From Chitinophaga filiformis (GTDB lineage: Bacteria > Bacteroidota > Bacteroidia > Chitinophagales > Chitinophagaceae): a DNA stretch of 64,000 nucleotides. The position numbers and the translations under genes were made by a program. The notes under the pieces were generated by a model. It saw only the letters and a program-made list of their open reading frames with translations. It had not been told where the DNA came from and did not search any database. The stretch covers positions 1 through 64,000 of the forward strand of contig NZ_FNBN01000005.1 of assembly GCF_900102545.1 (NCBI RefSeq). The letters run 5' to 3'. Of this stretch, positions 60,671-64,000 are shown piece after piece (the first letter of the stretch is position 1; every line of letters starts with the position of its first letter).

Positions 60671-62065
60671 ATGAAACAATTTTTAGATGCTGATTTTCTG
60701 TTGCAAACAGAAACAGCTAAAGAGTTATTCCACGATTATGCAAAAGCGATGCCCATCATCGATTATCATAATCACCTGCCTCCCGATGAAATAGCGGCTA
60801 ATCGTCAGTATGATAACCTGACTACTATGTGGCTGAAGGGCGATCACTATAAGTGGCGTGCGATGCGTGCAAACGGGGTAGCAGAGGCGGATATTACCGG
60901 TGATACGGATGACTATACAAAATTCAAACGCTGGGCAGAAACAGTACCGTATACCATGCGGAACCCACTGTATCACTGGACGCACATGGAACTGCTGAAC
61001 CCTTTTGGTGTAAAGAAGCTGCTGGATAAGGACAGTGCAGATTGGGTATACCAGCATTGTAATGAGCAGCTGCCAAAGTGGACCACTCAGGCATTACTAC
61101 AACATTTTAGAGTAGATACATTGTGTACCACGGATGATCCCTGCGATTCACTCGAGTATCATCAGGCAATCAGTAAATCGGTTTTTAAAGTACGTGTATT
61201 GCCCACCTTCAGACCTGACAAAGCAATAGGTGTGGAAGATGTGGCGGCATTCAATGCTTATGCAGATAAACTGGGTACAGCAGCAGGTATCAATACAGAT
61301 ACCTACAGTCAGTTCGTAGATGCGTTGCGCAGCCGCCATGATTATTTTCATGCGAACGGCGGACGTTTATCAGATCATGGTATCAGCACTTTTTATGCAG
61401 GCCACTTCACAGCAGAAGGACTGGCAGCATCTTATGCAAAACTGCGTAAAGGTCAGGCGCTGACACCGGAAGAAGCGGATGCTTTTAAAGCAGGTACCCT
61501 GCATACCATTTGCGAATGGAATCATGAGCGTGGCTGGGTACAACAATTCCACGTAGGTGCTATCCGTAATAATAACAGTCGTTTAGTGAGCAAGATAGGT
61601 GCAGATGCTGGTGTGGATTCTATCGGAGATTGGCAGGTTGCACAGGCGATGTCTGTATTCCTGGATAGGCTGGATAAAAAAGATAAACTGGCGAAGACGG
61701 TTGTATACAACCTGAACCCGGCATATAATGAGGTATTTGCCACGATGGTAGGTAATTTCCAGGATGGCACAGTACCGGGGAAGATGCAGTTTGGTTCCGG
61801 CTGGTGGTTCCTCGATCAGAAAGATGGTATGGAGAAACAGATGAATACCCTGAGCAATATGGGATTATTGAGCCGCTTTGTGGGCATGTTAACAGATTCA
61901 AGAAGTTTCCTCTCTTACTCACGGCATGAATATTTTCGCCGTATTTTGTGTAACCTCATAGGTAACGATGTAGAGAACGGAGAGCTGCCCGGAGACATCA
62001 AGTGGCTGGGCAAGATGGTGCAGGACATCAGTTACAACAATGCCAAATCGTATTTCGGATTTTAG
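60671..62065 (+). CDS. uxaC: Glucuronate/galacturonate isomerase
   Basis: Interconverts D-glucuronate with D-fructuronate and D-galacturonate with D-tagaturonate, the first step of the pathway. It has 464 residues, normal for UxaC. Characteristic motifs are IIDYHNHLPPDEIA near the N-terminus (metal-binding His pair), TDDPCDSLEYH, and the C-terminal LTDSRSFLSYSRHEYFRRILCNLIG. The gap to uxaB is 15 bp and to kdgK 17 bp, so the genes form one operon. Confidence 0.96.
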   Translation: MKQFLDADFLLQTETAKELFHDYAKAMPIIDYHNHLPPDEIAANRQYDNLTTMWLKGDHYKWRAMRANGVAEADITGDTDDYTKFKRWAETVPYTMRNPLYHWTHMELLNPFGVKKLLDKDSADWVYQHCNEQLPKWTTQALLQHFRVDTLCTTDDPCDSLEYHQAISKSVFKVRVLPTFRPDKAIGVEDVAAFNAYADKLGTAAGINTDTYSQFVDALRSRHDYFHANGGRLSDHGISTFYAGHFTAEGLAASYAKLRKGQALTPEEADAFKAGTLHTICEWNHERGWVQQFHVGAIRNNNSRLVSKIGADAGVDSIGDWQVAQAMSVFLDRLDKKDKLAKTVVYNLNPAYNEVFATMVGNFQDGTVPGKMQFGSGWWFLDQKDGMEKQMNTLSNMGLLSRFVGMLTDSRSFLSYSRHEYFRRILCNLIGNDVENGELPGDIKWLGKMVQDISYNNAKSYFGF

Positions 62066-62082
62066 ACCCTACAAGCAAGCGC

Positions 62083-63081
62083 ATGAAGCCAGTTAAAGTA
62101 ATTTCGTTTGGAGAGATATTATTACGCTTATCACCGGAGTGGAACAAAAACAGCGCAGCCCTTTTTGTGGGCGGTGCAGAAGCCAATGTAGCTGCAGCAC
62201 TGGCGCGTTGGGGCACACCGGTATCATATATCAGTAAAGTACCTGATAATGGCATTGCCACACAGGTACTGGAACAGCTGGAATCGCTGGGCGTAGCGAC
62301 AGATCGTATGCTGAAAGGAGGAGACCGTATCGGCATCTATTTCCTGGAACAAGGTACTGACCTGAAAAATGCGGGAGTGGTATACGACAGAAAATATTCA
62401 TCCTTCAGCCAGATGCAACGAGGTTCAGTAGATTGGGATAGCCTGTTGGGTGATGCAGAATGGTTTCACTGGAGCGCACTGACGCCTGCTCTGAATGAGG
62501 ATACAGCGGCTATTTGTAAAGAAGTACTGGAAGCAGCGAGCCGTAAAGGCCTGAAGATATCTACAGATCTGAACTATCGCAGTAAGCTGTGGCAATACGG
62601 CAAGCAGCCATTTGCGGTAATGCCGGAACTGGTGCAGTATTGTGATGTAGTGATGGGCAATATCTGGGCCGCACACCAGATGCTGGATACGACCTTAAAC
62701 ACAGTAGCACTGGAATCCGCTACAAAGGAAACATACCTTGCAGAAGCAGCATCCGTAGCCAAAGAAATCACTGAGAAATATCCCCGTTGTAAACAGGTAG
62801 CTTTTACTTTCCGTTTTTCCAATGCATTTACGCACAACCTCTATTATGCTACCTGGTATGAAGGAGGAGAACTGAAAGTATCAAAGCAGTATGAGACGAA
62901 TGAAGTGGTAGACCGCGTTGGTAGTGGAGACAGCTTTATGGCGGGCCTGATACATGCACAGGTAAGCGGAATGGATGCGCAGCAGACCATTTCCTTTGCA
63001 GCAGCAGCAGCCTGGTCCAAGTTGTTCGTCAAAGGAGATTTTAATTTAACAGACAAAGCAGACATCTTAAAACTGATATAG
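62083..63081 (+). CDS. kdgK: 2-keto-3-deoxygluconate kinase
   Basis: Phosphorylates 2-keto-3-deoxygluconate to KDPG, after dehydration of altronate or mannonate. It is a pfkB-family sugar kinase of 332 residues with the N-terminal GEILLRLSPEW, the GGAEANVAAALARWG substrate motif, and the C-terminal catalytic DRVGSGDSFMAGLIH (Asp base and anion hole). I chose the ATG at 62083 (MKPVKVISFGEILLR); the frame back to 62002 overlaps uxaC and is not conserved. The gap to kdgA is only 2 bp. Confidence 0.92.
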   Translation: MKPVKVISFGEILLRLSPEWNKNSAALFVGGAEANVAAALARWGTPVSYISKVPDNGIATQVLEQLESLGVATDRMLKGGDRIGIYFLEQGTDLKNAGVVYDRKYSSFSQMQRGSVDWDSLLGDAEWFHWSALTPALNEDTAAICKEVLEAASRKGLKISTDLNYRSKLWQYGKQPFAVMPELVQYCDVVMGNIWAAHQMLDTTLNTVALESATKETYLAEAASVAKEITEKYPRCKQVAFTFRFSNAFTHNLYYATWYEGGELKVSKQYETNEVVDRVGSGDSFMAGLIHAQVSGMDAQQTISFAAAAAWSKLFVKGDFNLTDKADILKLI

Positions 63082-63083
63082 AC

Positions 63084-63749
63084 ATGGCAGCACCAGCAGC
63101 AGAGATCATTGCCGCATTTGAGCGCAGTAAAGTAATTCCCGTATTCTATCATGATGATGCCGCAGTATGTATAGAAGTATTACAGGCCTGCTATGATGCG
63201 GGACTCCGTGTGTTTGAGTTTACTAATCGCGGAGAGGGAGCACGGCGCAATTTTGCCGCAATGCAGGAAAAGAAGAAAGCGGCCATGCCTGATATGTACC
63301 TGGGTATTGGTACCATAAAAAATGGAGAAGATGTAAAGGTATTTGCAGATATGGGTGCTGATTTTATTGTAAGCCCTATCATAGATGCCGCCGTGGCAGA
63401 CAGTTGCCGGAAAGAAAATATCACATGGATACCCGGTTGTATGACGCCTTCCGAAATTGCAGTGGCTGAAAGGTACGAAGCACCATTGACAAAACTGTTT
63501 CCCGGCAACGTATTGGGACCTGGTTTTGTAAAAGCGATTAAGCCACTATTCCCTAAAATGAAGTTCATGCCAACAGGAGGAGTGGAACCCACTAAAGAAA
63601 GCGTAAAATCCTGGCTGGATGCAGGCGTAGTATGTGTCGGAATGGGCTCAAACCTGTTGAATAAGGAATTGATAGATAAGAAAGATTGGGCAGCATTGCG
63701 TACGCAGATGTCTGGTCTTGTAGAATTGGTAAAAAGCATCAGTAAATAA
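63084..63749 (+). CDS. kdgA: 2-dehydro-3-deoxyphosphogluconate aldolase
   Basis: Class I aldolase that splits KDPG to pyruvate and glyceraldehyde-3-phosphate; some members also cleave 4-hydroxy-2-oxoglutarate. It is 221 residues. The conserved FEFTNRGEGA holds the catalytic Glu, and the Schiff-base Lys is in PLTKLFPGNVLG, with KFMPTGGVEP for phosphate binding. It is fourth in the hexuronate operon. The name eda would be equally valid; kdgA follows from the context. Confidence 0.93.
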   Translation: MAAPAAEIIAAFERSKVIPVFYHDDAAVCIEVLQACYDAGLRVFEFTNRGEGARRNFAAMQEKKKAAMPDMYLGIGTIKNGEDVKVFADMGADFIVSPIIDAAVADSCRKENITWIPGCMTPSEIAVAERYEAPLTKLFPGNVLGPGFVKAIKPLFPKMKFMPTGGVEPTKESVKSWLDAGVVCVGMGSNLLNKELIDKKDWAALRTQMSGLVELVKSISK

Positions 63750-63854
63750 CCGCCATTGCCGGCTTTGCTGAAAACAGGTCCGTAACAGATAATTAGAGCC
63801 GGGAACTATCCCACCGGCTAACAGGATAAGTTTACCCATAAAAAACAGTAATAG

Positions 63855-63870
63855 ATGCAAACGTTTGCAT
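63855..63870. promoter_or_regulatory. Perfect 16-bp palindrome, LacI-family operator type
   Basis: ATGCAAACGTTTGCAT with a central CG, the hallmark of LacI/GntR-class LacI-family operators, lies 47 bp before the transporter ATG at 63917. It probably binds a LacI-family hexuronate regulator, which is not encoded in this window. Confidence 0.7.
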
Positions 63871-63916
63871 TATTCACCGGAGTGTTGTAAATTGATAACG
63901 CTTTATAAATTCCAAA

Positions 63917-64000
63917 ATGAAAGGCATGGATTCCACTACAATTGGCAAATATCGCTGGCGCATTTGTGCATTACTCTTCTTTGCTACTACTATTAACTAT
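63917..64000 (+). CDS. Probable hexuronate transporter, MFS family (partial, 3' cut off)
   Basis: Only the first 28 codons are in the window, beginning MKGMDSTTIGKYRWRICAL. The RWRICALLFFATTINY pattern is the first cytoplasmic helix and TM1 of anion:cation symporter MFS proteins such as ExuT, which import galacturonate and glucuronate. It follows the catabolic operon after 167 bp with its own LacI-type palindrome. The symbol exuT is likely but cannot be confirmed from so short a piece; ATG 63926 is an alternative start. Confidence 0.65.
   Translation, partial: MKGMDSTTIGKYRWRICALLFFATTINY

Noticed and set aside
1..64000. tRNA, rRNA, insertion sequences or prophage genes
   Set aside because: I read both strands for cloverleaf-like patterns, transposases and phage proteins and found none; short elements could still be missed without a covariance search.

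Overview
The window comes from a Bacteroidota genome, most probably Chitinophagaceae close to Chitinophaga. The evidence is two SusC/SusD pairs, promoters of the Bacteroidota type (-33 TTG, -7 TAnnTTTG), flexirubin-type dialkylresorcinol genes, and the ligase-associated DNA-repair gene set. It is ordinary chromosome: I see no rRNA, tRNA, CRISPR array, insertion sequence or prophage. The taxonomic call is inferred from gene content only.

Layout. 0-2.2 kb: a helix-hairpin-helix/outer-membrane protein whose signal-peptide region has been tandemly amplified. 2.6-12.2 kb: two SusC/SusD nutrient-uptake pairs, each closed by a strong terminator. 12.3-15.1 kb: DUF3467 protein, malate/lactate-type dehydrogenase and aspartate kinase. 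15.2-21.8 kb: an apparent DNA-damage mutagenesis module, made of dinB, a short dnaE-type polymerase with a degenerate PHP domain, and a LexA-like HTH/S24 regulator. The same TTAGTA/TACTAA dyads lie at the dinB promoter and at the regulator's own promoter. 22.3-33.5 kb: the ligase-associated repair set (Lhr-type helicase, PdeM, LigB ligase, MBL exonuclease) in two halves. A histone-deacetylase-like gene is fused to the first operon, and lipoproteins, an LD-carboxypeptidase and an Lrp regulator lie between the halves.

34-39 kb: PBP1-fold lipoprotein, guaA, DUF2807 protein, a methyltransferase, and gene-free stretches rich in palindromic repeats and possible non-coding RNAs. 39.5-48.3 kb: part of a flexirubin/dialkylresorcinol cluster (DarA, DarB, an unknown protein, BtrH-type acyltransferase, ABC exporter, ACP, ketosynthase, and a chain-length-factor-like partner without the catalytic Cys). 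48.4-59 kb: M14 carboxypeptidase, rpsT, 2-oxoglutarate dehydrogenase E1 and E2 (E2 with two lipoyl domains), an RsmB-like rRNA methyltransferase, a YD-repeat lipoprotein and mnmA. 59.1-64 kb: a hexuronate catabolic operon (uxaB-uxaC-kdgK-kdgA), then the start of a probable hexuronate permease behind a perfect LacI-type palindrome.

The most interesting signals are the shared operator linking the S24 regulator to dinB-dnaE, an orphan intrinsic terminator with a long upstream pairing that implies an unannotated RNA near 33.7-33.86 kb, a second structured gene-free region near 38.7-38.96 kb, and a dispersed REP-like palindrome family present in at least four places.
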